A program made the translations under genes and the position numbers. The notes under the pieces are model-generated. The model was given only the letters and a program-made list of their open reading frames with translations. It made no database searches and was not told where the DNA came from. Below are positions 34,829 through 43,239 of a stretch of DNA of 59,311 nt, piece by piece; positions within the stretch are counted from its first letter, which is position 1; each line of letters starts with the position of its first letter. Source of the stretch: Chryseobacterium sp. Leaf405 (lineage in GTDB: Bacteria > Bacteroidota > Bacteroidia > Flavobacteriales > Weeksellaceae); NCBI RefSeq assembly GCF_001425355.1, contig NZ_LMQN01000008.1, positions 1 through 59,311 on the forward strand, given 5' to 3'.

Positions 34829-35971
34829 ATGGAAAGAGCGATAGTGCATATGGATTTGGATACGTTTTTCGTTTCCTGTGAACGGTTAAAAAACTCCGAA
34901 CTGGAGAAAAAGCCTGTGATCATAGGAGGTGGAGACCGTGGTGTGGTAGCATCCTGCTCTTATGAAACAAGATTTTTCGGCGTACGAAGTGCCATGCCTA
35001 TCAAAATGGCATTAAGATTATGTCCTGAAGCGAAAGTGATCAAAGGGGATATGGAAATGTATTCCAATATGTCCCATCTGGTAACTGAAGTAATCCAGGA
35101 AAAAGTACCTGTTTTGGAAAAAGCGAGCATCGATGAATTTTATCTCGATTTGTCAGGAATGGATAAATTTTTTGGATGCTACCAGTGGACCAATGAAATT
35201 GTAGATGCGGTCACCAAAAATACCGGCTTACCGATAAGCTTTGCTTTATCAACCAATAAAACCGTTGCAAAAATTGGTACCGGAGAATCTAAGCCTACGG
35301 GTAGATTCGAAATTCAGGAACAGAATATCAAACCCTTTTTAAATCCTCTTTCTGTCAAAAAGATTCCGATGGTCGGTAACGTGACCTTTCAGCTTTTATC
35401 AAGACTCGGAGTGAGAACGATTCAAACCTTATCTGAAACCCCCGTTGAAGTTTTACATCAACTCATTGGTAAGAACGGAAGCGAACTTTGGAAAAAAGCC
35501 AACGGCATTGATGATACGCCCATTATTCCGTATTCAGAAAGAAAATCAATTTCTACCGAAAATACCTTTTCTCAGGATACGATCGATATTCAGAACCTTA
35601 GAAGCATTTTATCAGGAATGGTCGAACAATTGGCTTTTCAATTGCGACAGGAAAAATGGCTGACGTCAACCATCTCTGTCAAAATCAGATATTCCAATTT
35701 CGATACAGAAACCAAGCAGTGTAGAATTCCTTACACATCAGCAGACCATACTCTTCTGAAATACGTATTGGAGCTTTTCAAAAAAGTCTATACCCGAAGA
35801 ATGCGAATACGTCTAATCGGTGTCAAGTTCACGGGACTCGTTCACGGTTGCCATCAAATGGATCTTTTTGAAGATACCGAGGAACTGATTTCTTTATATC
35901 AGACCATGGATAAAATTAAAAACAGGTTTGGAACCGCTAGTGTGGGCAGAGCGTCCGGATTATTAAGATAA
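34829..35971 (+). CDS. dinB: Y-family DNA polymerase IV
   Basis: A 380 aa translesion polymerase. Catalytic acids are D9 and D11 in HMDLDTFF and D102/E103 in ASIDEFYLD. The helix-hairpin-helix and little-finger regions follow (VKKIPMVGNVTFQLLSRLGV, then KWLTSTISVKIRYSNFD). The sequence QMDLF near residue 343 fits the beta-clamp-binding motif QxxLF. It is the first gene of a two-gene unit with the dnaE2-like polymerase (12 bases apart) and is divergent from the LexA-like repressor. This fits an error-prone, damage-inducible cassette; no imuA-like gene is present. Confidence 0.93.
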   Translation: MERAIVHMDLDTFFVSCERLKNSELEKKPVIIGGGDRGVVASCSYETRFFGVRSAMPIKMALRLCPEAKVIKGDMEMYSNMSHLVTEVIQEKVPVLEKASIDEFYLDLSGMDKFFGCYQWTNEIVDAVTKNTGLPISFALSTNKTVAKIGTGESKPTGRFEIQEQNIKPFLNPLSVKKIPMVGNVTFQLLSRLGVRTIQTLSETPVEVLHQLIGKNGSELWKKANGIDDTPIIPYSERKSISTENTFSQDTIDIQNLRSILSGMVEQLAFQLRQEKWLTSTISVKIRYSNFDTETKQCRIPYTSADHTLLKYVLELFKKVYTRRMRIRLIGVKFTGLVHGCHQMDLFEDTEELISLYQTMDKIKNRFGTASVGRASGLLR

Positions 35972-35983
35972 AGTAAAAAAGTT

Positions 35984-38900
35984 ATGTTTCTCAATTGCCA
36001 TTCCTATCACAGCCTTCGGTACGGAACCATTTCACTTCAAGATCTGGTGCAGCAGGCAGTAGATCATCAGGTCAGAACCTTTGCGCTAACGGATATCAAT
36101 ACTATTACAGGAATCTATGATTTTTTCAAACTCTGCAATGATAATGACATTAAACCTATTGTTGGAGTTGAAATCAGAGTCGAAAGTGAATTCTACATAT
36201 GTCTAGCTAAAAATCAAAAAAGTGTTGGGGAGATTAACCGACTGCTAACGGATTATAATTGTGATGGAATTGAAATTCCAAAACACAATCCAATCCTTAA
36301 AGATACCATTGTCATTTATCCTTTGCATAACATTCCTGAAGTTTTGCAGGAACACGAGTATATTGGAATTCGACCCGAAGAATTGAACCATCTCGTAAAG
36401 CCTGATTTGAAAAAGCTGATCAATAAAATGGTGATTTTACATCCTGTTACCGTCACAACCAAACTGGATTATAATTTACATAAGATTTTAAGAGCAATTG
36501 ATAACAACACATTGATCAGTAAATTAGAAGATGACGATTATTGCAGAAACACCGAAACATTTGTCAGTAAAAAGGAACTGCTGGATCAATACCGCCATTA
36601 TCCTCAGATCATCCAAAACACAGCGGATATTGTTGACCAGTGTAGTTTCGATTATGATTTTTCAACTCCAAAAAACAAGCAACATTTCACAGAAAGTCGG
36701 GAGAATGATTTTAAACTGTTGACCCAACTCGCTTATGAAGGTTTGGAAACGAGATATGGACAAAATCATCTTGAAGCAAAAGCGAGAGTTGAAAAAGAAC
36801 TGGGAGTTATTGATCAGTTGAAATTCAGCGGTTACTTTCTGATCACCTGGGATGTTATTCAATACAGCAACAGGATGGGTTTTATGCATGTGGGAAGAGG
36901 AAGCGGTGCCAACTCCATTGTCAGTTACTGTTTGGGAATTACCGATATCTGTCCGTTGGAATTGGATCTTTATTTCGAAAGATTCCTGAACCTCAATCGG
37001 AAAACCCCACCAGACTTTGATATCGACTGGAGCTGGCAGACCAGAGATACCATCCTTGAATATATTTTTACTAAATACGGTAAAGAACACGTCGCATTTT
37101 GCGGAACAAATGTCGAATTTAAGTACCGATCTATTTTCAGGGAAGTTGGAAAAGCTTTCGGTTTACCGAAGGAAGAATTGGATGTCTTAGCGACTAAACC
37201 AATGAATGAACATGATACCAACTCCGTTTTTAAATTGGTGCACAAATACGGGAAGCTTTTGGAAAAGTTTCCGAATCAGAGAAGCATGCACTCCTGCGGA
37301 ATTTTAATTTCGGAAGAACCCATTACCAATTTCACAGCATTGGAAATGCCTCCCAAAGGTTTTCCTATTGTCCAGTTTGATATGCATACGGCTGAAGACA
37401 TCGGATTTGAAAAGTTCGATATCCTTTCTCAACGAGGGCTCGGAACCATTAAGGATACGGTAGAACTCATCAAAGAAAAAAGAGGGATTACGGTGGACAT
37501 TAAAGACACAACGATTTCAAAAAATGAAGAGAAATGCAATAGTTACCTCAGTGTAGGTAAAACCATCGGCTGTTTTTATATTGAGAGTCCTGCGATGCGG
37601 GGCTTGCTCAGAAGATTAAAATGTGAAGACTATAAAGTTTTGGTTGCGGCTTCCTCCATTATCCGTCCCGGAGTGGCACAGAGCGGAATGATGAAGGAAT
37701 ATATTTTCCGACATAATAATCCTACAAAGTTCGAATACTTTCACGATGTATTTAAAGAAGAGCTGGGTGAGACCTATGGTATTATGGTGTATCAGGAAGA
37801 TGTTATCAAAATTGCTTTGCATTTCGGAGGGTTGTCAGCCGCTGACGGTGATGTTTTAAGAAGAGCGATGAGTGGTAAAGGAAGATCACTATCCGCATTG
37901 CAGAAAGTCAAAGATCATTTTTTTGAATCCTGTCAAGAATTGGGACATCCTGAGCAACTGTCAAAAGAAGTCTATCGCCAGATCGAATCATTTGCAGGAT
38001 ATTCCTTCTGTAAGGCACACTCGGCTTCTTACGCTGTAGAAAGTTATCAGAGTTTGTATTTGAAAGTCTACTACCCTATTGAATTCATGGTGTGTGCCAT
38101 CAACAATGGCGGTGGATTTTACAGGACTGAAGTCTATGTACATGAAGCTAAAATGTCAGGAGCAACCATCAAAAACCCATGCGTCAATCTCAGTGAATAC
38201 AAGACTACAGTCTATGGAAATGATGTTTATTTAGGAATGATGCATATTGAGAAAGTTGAAGGGAGAATCGCCATGATGATTCCTGAAGAAAGGAGAAATA
38301 ACGGGGAGTATACTTCGCTGGAGAACTTTGTCAAAAGAATACCAATTGGAATTGAAACCCTGCAGATCCTTATTTTTATCGGGGCGTTCAGGTTTACCGG
38401 AAAGCAAAAACATGAGCTTCTGATTCAGGCAAGATTTCTGTTTGGGAATGATCAGTCAGCATTCAGACATCCCACCTTACTGGATGAACCACAAAAAGAA
38501 TATCAACTTCCGACCATTATCAGAAATCCTTTTGAAGATGCTTTTGATGAAATTGAGATCTTAGGATTTTCTGTATCATACAGTCCTTTTGATCTGCTGC
38601 AGACTAAATACCGCGGCAGTGTAATGGCTAAAGACTTAGTTAAGCATCATAAAAAGCAGATCAAAATGCTCGCTTACCTTATTTCAAGAAAACACGTCCC
38701 TACGAAAAGAGGAGCCATGTTTTTCGGAACCTGGATCGACGCCGAGGGAGAATATTTTGACACGGCACATTTCCCGAACTGTCTTGAAGAATATCCGTTT
38801 CAGGGTGGAGGCTGTTATTTATTATTGGGAACTGTTGAAGTGGATTTTCATTTTCCTACTATTACTATTCACAAAATGGCCAAGATGCCCTTCATTCCGG

Positions 38901-39034
38901 ATCCCAGGTATTCTATGGATAAAGAAAAGTCTTTGGAAGCAGCAAGGACACTGCATGAAGATGTCAGCATGACGCAAAGAAAACCTTATCCGCAGGAGCA
39001 TGAAATCGGCTTGCCAAGGCAGAAAATGATTTAG
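35984..39034 (+). CDS. dnaE2: DNA polymerase III alpha subunit, DnaE2-like
   Basis: A 1016 aa C-family polymerase. An N-terminal PHP domain (HSYHSLRYG, then ALTDINTITGIYDF), the palm motifs GRGSGANSIVSYCLG and PDFDIDW (about residues 343-349), the SFCKAHSASYAVESYQSLYL finger segment, a helix-hairpin-helix region and a C-terminal OB-like part (FFGTWIDAEGEYFDTAHF). It is shorter than replicative DnaE (about 1160 aa) and is coupled to dinB, so an error-prone DnaE2-type role is likely. The last 170 residues have a second, diverged copy at 41852-42238. Confidence 0.9.
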   Translation: MFLNCHSYHSLRYGTISLQDLVQQAVDHQVRTFALTDINTITGIYDFFKLCNDNDIKPIVGVEIRVESEFYICLAKNQKSVGEINRLLTDYNCDGIEIPKHNPILKDTIVIYPLHNIPEVLQEHEYIGIRPEELNHLVKPDLKKLINKMVILHPVTVTTKLDYNLHKILRAIDNNTLISKLEDDDYCRNTETFVSKKELLDQYRHYPQIIQNTADIVDQCSFDYDFSTPKNKQHFTESRENDFKLLTQLAYEGLETRYGQNHLEAKARVEKELGVIDQLKFSGYFLITWDVIQYSNRMGFMHVGRGSGANSIVSYCLGITDICPLELDLYFERFLNLNRKTPPDFDIDWSWQTRDTILEYIFTKYGKEHVAFCGTNVEFKYRSIFREVGKAFGLPKEELDVLATKPMNEHDTNSVFKLVHKYGKLLEKFPNQRSMHSCGILISEEPITNFTALEMPPKGFPIVQFDMHTAEDIGFEKFDILSQRGLGTIKDTVELIKEKRGITVDIKDTTISKNEEKCNSYLSVGKTIGCFYIESPAMRGLLRRLKCEDYKVLVAASSIIRPGVAQSGMMKEYIFRHNNPTKFEYFHDVFKEELGETYGIMVYQEDVIKIALHFGGLSAADGDVLRRAMSGKGRSLSALQKVKDHFFESCQELGHPEQLSKEVYRQIESFAGYSFCKAHSASYAVESYQSLYLKVYYPIEFMVCAINNGGGFYRTEVYVHEAKMSGATIKNPCVNLSEYKTTVYGNDVYLGMMHIEKVEGRIAMMIPEERRNNGEYTSLENFVKRIPIGIETLQILIFIGAFRFTGKQKHELLIQARFLFGNDQSAFRHPTLLDEPQKEYQLPTIIRNPFEDAFDEIEILGFSVSYSPFDLLQTKYRGSVMAKDLVKHHKKQIKMLAYLISRKHVPTKRGAMFFGTWIDAEGEYFDTAHFPNCLEEYPFQGGGCYLLLGTVEVDFHFPTITIHKMAKMPFIPDPRYSMDKEKSLEAARTLHEDVSMTQRKPYPQEHEIGLPRQKMI

Positions 39035-39067
39035 AATAGATACTTACTCAAAACAAAAATCTCTTAC

Positions 39068-39343
39068 ATGAAACTCAAAGCGACTATCGTTGAAGAAACA
39101 AGTCTCGATCACAATTCTGTCATCGTATGTTTCGAAGGTGACAAAAACAAGAAAAATTTTGAGATCAAATGCTCATTCAACCCTTACGTCCATAAAATGA
39201 GGAAGTGGGAAAGTTGGCAACTAATGATTACATGGGATAGTGAAATATTTACAGATGAAAAGACAGGTGGAAAATCGTATTTTACCCATCTTCTTTGTGA
39301 TAAGGCTATTGAGATTAATTCTCCTTATGGGAAGAAAGATTAA
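39068..39343 (+). CDS. Small protein linked to dnaE2 (orf91)
   Basis: A 91 aa soluble protein with a beta-rich start (MKLKATIVEETSLDHNSVIV) and a W-x-x-W-Q-L-M-I-T-W core. No family recognised. It follows dnaE2 by 33 bases, and the second broken dnaE2 end is also followed by a copy of this gene 35 bases on, which shows that the pairing is conserved and that it probably belongs to the polymerase unit. Confidence 0.7.
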   Translation: MKLKATIVEETSLDHNSVIVCFEGDKNKKNFEIKCSFNPYVHKMRKWESWQLMITWDSEIFTDEKTGGKSYFTHLLCDKAIEINSPYGKKD

Positions 39344-39357
39344 TAACGCAGACTTTT

Positions 39358-39693
39358 ATGTCGTCCATTATTGTCTTGAATTATGTTAGTGGAGCTACAG
39401 CCAGTTTATGTACACCAGAATTTAAAAGAAAAAATAATGCCGGCAGGTATTCGAGAGCTGCTTTTGTTTGCCAGCATCTGAATTTAGAACAGTATAAAGG
39501 CTTTGGAGAAGCATTTGATACATATAGAGGCATGCAACTGGATGAAGATGATGATTTTCAAGCTTGGTGTAGTGAATGTGAAAAAGTGCGGTTACAATCT
39601 AATGGATGGAATGATGAGTCTGAAGAGTTTGCAAAGATTAAGTTGATCTGTGAAGACTGCTATTTCGAACTGAAAAGCCTTAATACTAAATAA
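39358..39693 (+). CDS. Small zinc-ribbon-like protein
   Basis: A 111 aa protein. Two Cys pairs (AWCSEC near residues 60-65 and LICEDCYF near 98-105) could bind one zinc. The remainder is acidic and polar. No family recognised. It starts 14 bases after orf91, so it may be read with it. It is the first gene on the cassette side of the dnaE2 duplication. Confidence 0.55.
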   Translation: MSSIIVLNYVSGATASLCTPEFKRKNNAGRYSRAAFVCQHLNLEQYKGFGEAFDTYRGMQLDEDDDFQAWCSECEKVRLQSNGWNDESEEFAKIKLICEDCYFELKSLNTK

Positions 39694-39899
39694 TAACAAG
39701 CTTAGTATAAAAGCTATCTGGTCAACATGTAAATTTTAGCATCTAAATAAATGAAAAATTATTCTTTAAATTAATTTTTCCCTTCTTTAATTCTTTCTTC
39801 ATTTTACCTAAAATCTCAGACTAGTAATGAAAAAGGATTGAAGAAAAACAAATCTCAAAAAACGATATATTAGCTCAGAAATAGCAAAAAACTTATAAT
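39694..39899. other. AT-rich spacer before the 69-codon gene
   Basis: About 200 bases with no gene. It contains the cassette motif near its right end and otherwise only T-rich and A-rich runs. Confidence 0.4.
39853..39866 (+). repeat. TCTCAAAAAACGAT cassette motif, copy 4
   Basis: Exact motif 34 bases before the ATG of the 69-codon membrane-protein gene. Confidence 0.55.
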
Positions 39900-40109
39900 A
39901 TGGACTCACGAAGAATAGAAAAAATTTTATTAGGTGCGCTTATAATGACGTTAATTATATTTCTAATGGAAATTAACTTCTATGATGATACTAATTACAC
40001 GACAAGTAAATTAAACGAAATATTGTTCTGGTCATTTGTAAGAGGTCTAGTAATCTCTGGAAGTGTTAATATAGCGAAACATTATTTTTCAAAAATAAAA
40101 GATAAATAG
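39900..40109 (+). CDS. Small two-helix membrane protein
   Basis: A 69 aa protein with a first membrane helix at about residues 9-25 (LLGALIMTLIIFLMEI) and a second around 42-59 (ILFWSFVRGLVISGSV). No family recognised. It sits between two cassette motifs (39853 and 40124). Confidence 0.5.
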   Translation: MDSRRIEKILLGALIMTLIIFLMEINFYDDTNYTTSKLNEILFWSFVRGLVISGSVNIAKHYFSKIKDK

Positions 40110-40123
40110 TACTTCATTTGCAA

Positions 40124-40138
40124 TCTCATAAAAACGAT
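40124..40138 (+). repeat. Cassette motif, copy 5
   Basis: TCTCATAAAAACGAT, 14 bases behind the stop of the 69-codon gene and ahead of the lipoprotein-like gene. Confidence 0.5.
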
Positions 40139-40262
40139 CAAAATAAATTTTTATATTAGTGGCATAAATTACTTTACGAAAGTTCTATAAATCAAATTGA
40201 CGCAATGCGTAAATTTGAAAGTTAGCAGTAATTTTATAGAACCGAATGTAAAAGAAAATTGC

Positions 40263-40808
40263 ATGAAAAAGTACCTTATCTTAATAATACTTACTTTGAC
40301 AGTCTTGACAATTTTAATTTGTCAGATTGAAAGAAAAGAGGTCATAAATTCAAAACAACTCAAAGAAGAAATAATTAAAGAAGCTGTGAATAAGTTAAAT
40401 CCAAAAGATTCACTTTTTATAGTTACTACAAGAAGCCTTGGAGTTTGTGGAAATGATGACCGCTATGATGGATTTACAACACCAATTGAGAAGTTTTCAG
40501 AAATAAAATTTATATTAGAAAATCCTTATTTCGTTGACGGAAGCGAAGATTTTAAAGAAAACTATCTGATAAATAACAAAACTATAATTACAGGTGGAGC
40601 TCTTGACAATAGGTTTTCTTCAAATACTTTAAATTTTACGTATGATGAAGTGAAAAATGACAAACAAGTGTATGACATTCAATTCACTACAGCAAATAAA
40701 GACACGGTTTACGTTTCCATATTCGATTATTTCAACAGCGAAAACAAGAATATTAAATTTAAAATGGTACAAAATAATTCAAAATGGAATATTGAAACAG
40801 CTGAATAA
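40263..40808 (+). CDS. Exported or anchored protein of unknown function
   Basis: A 181 aa protein from the ATG at 40263 (an upstream frame start at 40197 would put 22 residues before the signal). The N-terminal hydrophobic segment (ILIILTLTVLTILICQI) is a signal anchor or a lipoprotein signal with Cys near 20. The mature part is polar and beta-rich (FIVTTRSLGVCGNDDRYDGF). No family recognised. It is flanked by the cassette motif at 40124 and a long hairpin behind its stop. Confidence 0.6.
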   Translation: MKKYLILIILTLTVLTILICQIERKEVINSKQLKEEIIKEAVNKLNPKDSLFIVTTRSLGVCGNDDRYDGFTTPIEKFSEIKFILENPYFVDGSEDFKENYLINNKTIITGGALDNRFSSNTLNFTYDEVKNDKQVYDIQFTTANKDTVYVSIFDYFNSENKNIKFKMVQNNSKWNIETAE

Positions 40809-40811
40809 AAA

Positions 40812-40925
40812 CTACTGTCAACATTTTGCAATAGTGTGGCGAAACTGCAAAGTTCAACAGTAGTTCTTCTATTCAACTTTGTACTTTGATTGCACTAACA
40901 TCGCAAAGTCACAAAGCGTTATAAT
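40812..40925. repeat. Long imperfect hairpin behind the 40263 gene
   Basis: Arms caaagttcaac / gttgaataga-type inside and gcaatagtg / gcactaacatcgcaaag outside fold the 114-base stretch into one interrupted hairpin ending gcgttataat. The right arm tcgcaaagtcaca resembles 24421-24434 (tcgcaaagccaca) behind the DUF6624-like gene. Its position directly after a single gene repeats the pattern seen there. Confidence 0.5.
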
Positions 40926-40939
40926 ATTGTAAGATTAAG

Positions 40940-41020
40940 TCTCAAAAAATGATTGCTTATATTTAGCGCATATCACTACGAATTTGGATGGATATGCGCT
41001 ATTGTATAACGGATATAAAT
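40940..41020 (+). repeat. 81-base repeat with cassette motif and hairpin, copy B
   Basis: It begins TCTCAAAAAATGATTG and is 76 of 81 identical to 23575-23655. The arms tagcgcatatc (40964-40974) and gatatgcgcta (40991-41001) pair perfectly. It precedes the exported protein gene at 41077, as the first copy precedes the DUF6624-like gene, more than 17 kb away. Confidence 0.78.
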
Positions 41021-41076
41021 TAGTTTCGTCATTTTAAATGAACGTGTACAAAAACGAAAGAACTAAAAACCTAATA

Positions 41077-41739
41077 ATGAAAAAAACTTCTATATTTATT
41101 ATTCTTTTTATCTCAATACAGTATTTATCTGCACAAAACATTGCTGATTTTTTTTTTATAATTCCAGCTGAATATTTAGACGATTTAAGCTATATTGAAC
41201 GAAAACACTTAGTTTCAAATGGTTCATTGAGCAATGATGATATGTACTATTCTTTGAATGTTGATAATAAAAATGGATATTTAAGATTAGAGCAGTCATA
41301 TACAGAAGGACAATCTGGTTATCAAATATTTGAAATTACATATTGGAATATTAAAAACAAAAAATTAATTGCTATTTCTTCTATTGCCGGAAGCAATGGT
41401 GGCTTTTCTCAAAATAATTTCAAATTTTTTGAGTATAGAAATAAAATACTTACAGAAGTGAAAACAGGATATTTAAAAAGTTACACAAATAATTTCGATG
41501 TATTTATGAATAATCTTGTTGGTGAATTCTGTAAAACGTCTGTTAGTCAAAGTACAAAAGAGGAATTAGTAACATCACAGTTTATAATTGAATTGCCAAA
41601 GACCGGGAAAAATATTAATATATCTTTTAAAGATAATTATATGTCAGCACCTGATTATTTTGAAAAAAACTATTCAAAGTTTATAAAATTTAAAGAAAAA
41701 ATATATGTCTGGAATATTACAAAAGAAAAATTTGAATAA
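41077..41739 (+). CDS. Exported protein of unknown function
   Basis: A 220 aa protein from the ATG at 41077, which starts a clear signal peptide (MKKTSIFIILFISIQYLSAQ, cleaved after SAQ). The frame opens 39 bases earlier, but that would precede the signal. The mature part contains YYSLNVDNKNGYLRLEQSY and ITYWNIKNKKLIAISSIAG, beta-rich, and resembles small secreted proteins of Flavobacteria without known role. It is the last gene of the cassette stretch. Confidence 0.65.
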   Translation: MKKTSIFIILFISIQYLSAQNIADFFFIIPAEYLDDLSYIERKHLVSNGSLSNDDMYYSLNVDNKNGYLRLEQSYTEGQSGYQIFEITYWNIKNKKLIAISSIAGSNGGFSQNNFKFFEYRNKILTEVKTGYLKSYTNNFDVFMNNLVGEFCKTSVSQSTKEELVTSQFIIELPKTGKNINISFKDNYMSAPDYFEKNYSKFIKFKEKIYVWNITKEKFE

Positions 41740-41745
41740 ATAATA

Positions 41746-41774
41746 AACGCACAACAATGGTTTTTGCGTTAGGC
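41746..41774. repeat. Short hairpin with GTTAGGC core behind the 41077 gene
   Basis: aacgca (41746-41751) pairs with tgcgtt (41765-41770), and GTTAGGC at 41768-41774 fits the GTTRRRY core of integron attC sites. It lies just behind a single-gene unit, where an attC-like site would be expected, but the overall fold is short. Confidence 0.4.
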
Positions 41775-41851
41775 GGGCTGAAGTGCAAAATTCAATGGCA
41801 GTTTTTTCAATTAAACATTAGTAATAAAACCAGCTTTTATGCATCGATTTA

Positions 41852-42238
41852 CCTGTTATCGAAAGAAATCCTTTTGATGCTTTTGATGAAATTGAAATAT
41901 TGGGTTTTCCGGTTTCTTATTCAATTTTTGATTTGCTAAAAACTAAGTACAGAGGTCACGTATTGGTTAAAGACCTATTAAAATACCACAAAAAACAGGT
42001 TAAAATGCTCGCTTATTTGATTTCAAGAAAACATGTTCCTATCAAAAAAAGAGGTCATCCTGGGCAAAAAGACAATATGTATTTCGGAACTTGGATTGAT
42101 GCTTACGGACAGTATTTTGATACCGCTCATTTTCCAGACAGTCTTCGACAGTTTCCTTTTAAAGATGTAAGTATAACTTCCAGAAAACCTTATCCACAAG
42201 AATATGAAATTGGGCTTCCAAGACAGAAAATGATATAA
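41852..42238 (+). pseudogene. Diverged 3' fragment of a second dnaE2 gene
   Basis: The frame reads RNPFDAFDEIEILGFPVSYS, then LKYHKKQVKMLAYLISRKHV, FGTWIDAYGQYFDTAHFPDS and a final IGLPRQKMI, the same order as the last 170 residues of the intact polymerase (nearest start 38517). About 50 residues are missing in frame between QFPFK and DVS. Many silent and some replacement changes show that it is not a recent copy. The upstream 850 residues are gone and the left end joins cassette DNA abruptly. Confidence 0.9.
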
Positions 42239-42273
42239 AATAAATTCTTACTAAAAAAGCAATAATCTCTTAC

Positions 42274-42549
42274 ATGAAACTTAAAGCGACCATCGTTGAT
42301 GAAACAAGTCCCGATCACAATTCCGTCATCGTACGTTTCGAGGGTGATAAAAACAAAAAGCATTTTGAAATCAAGTGTTCTTTAAATCCATATGTCCACA
42401 AAATGAGAAAGTGGGACAGCTGGCAACTGTAGATAACAAGAGATACTGGAATCTATAAAGATGAGAAGACTGGCGAAAAGTCGTACTTCACCTACCTTTT
42501 ATGTGATAAGGCTGTAGAGATTAATTCTCCGTATGGGAAAAAAGATTAG
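42274..42549 (+). pseudogene. Second copy of orf91 with an internal stop
   Basis: Same length (92 codons with stop) and clearly homologous to 39068-39343. The codon in the W-Q-L-M-I-T stretch where the intact gene has ATG is TAG here (42430-42432), so translation would stop after about 52 residues. No other frame damage. It follows the dnaE2 fragment in the same order as in the intact pair. Confidence 0.88.
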
Positions 42550-42736
42550 ATAAAATAATTTACAATTTTACAATTTTGCTCAAAAATTACTGATAAAAAA
42601 TGAGTTGAAAATGCATATTACTATTATCGTTTTACAGTTCAAACAGACTTTACACATTTAATAAAAATAATTAATGGTTTAAAACCATATTATACAAGTT
42701 TAATATCCTTTTTTAATCCCAACAAAATATATTGAC

Positions 42737-42744
42737 TATATTTG
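42737..42744 (+). promoter_or_regulatory. -7 box of the iron-uptake type operon
   Basis: TATATTTG, a perfect TAnnTTTG match, 10 bases before the ATG at 42755. The stretch upstream is T-rich around 42706-42715, but a clear TTTG -33 element was not found. Confidence 0.5.
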
Positions 42745-42754
42745 CCCATCTTTT

Positions 42755-43096
42755 ATGCAAAAAATAGTTAAACATTTTTTTGTCTTTTCCTTATTGCTCA
42801 TATTCTTAGCGAATGTCAGCGGTATCTCAGTATGTCTGGAACATACAAAGCATTTGACCTCAGAACATGTTGAGAAAAAGAATTACAAAGATGAGAAAGG
42901 TGCTCATTTTTCACAGGACGATCAATGCCAGTGTGCTTTGCATCTGCAAATGAATTCATGTCTCTTTCCTGAGATTCAGAATTTAGATTTTGCTTTACAG
43001 GATATTGATCATAGTGTAATAACACATCCCAAGACAGTAGAATACCGTCGCCTGATTGATTATTTCTCGTCGAGAGCCCCACCCTATTTTTCATAA
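42755..43096 (+). CDS. Small exported Cys/His-rich protein
   Basis: A 113 aa protein with a signal peptide (about residues 1-24). The mature part has CLEHTKHLTSEH, CQCALHLQMNSC, several His, and ends RAPPYFS. It resembles small Cys/His-containing exported proteins that end in a PP motif and are found in front of TonB receptor genes in Flavobacteria. Metal binding is plausible from Cys and His content but not shown. The siderophore receptor gene follows after 143 bases. Confidence 0.6.
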   Translation: MQKIVKHFFVFSLLLIFLANVSGISVCLEHTKHLTSEHVEKKNYKDEKGAHFSQDDQCQCALHLQMNSCLFPEIQNLDFALQDIDHSVITHPKTVEYRRLIDYFSSRAPPYFS

Positions 43097-43239
43097 GTTA
43101 TCGCTGAATGATTTCAGCTGAAACTATTTCCTATTATAGATTTTACGATCTGTAACTACCGCTGCGTGTATATTTTACAGCAACGGAAGCGATTAATCAT
43201 TAACCATTAGGGTTTTTCATACCTGTTTTACCTATTTCT

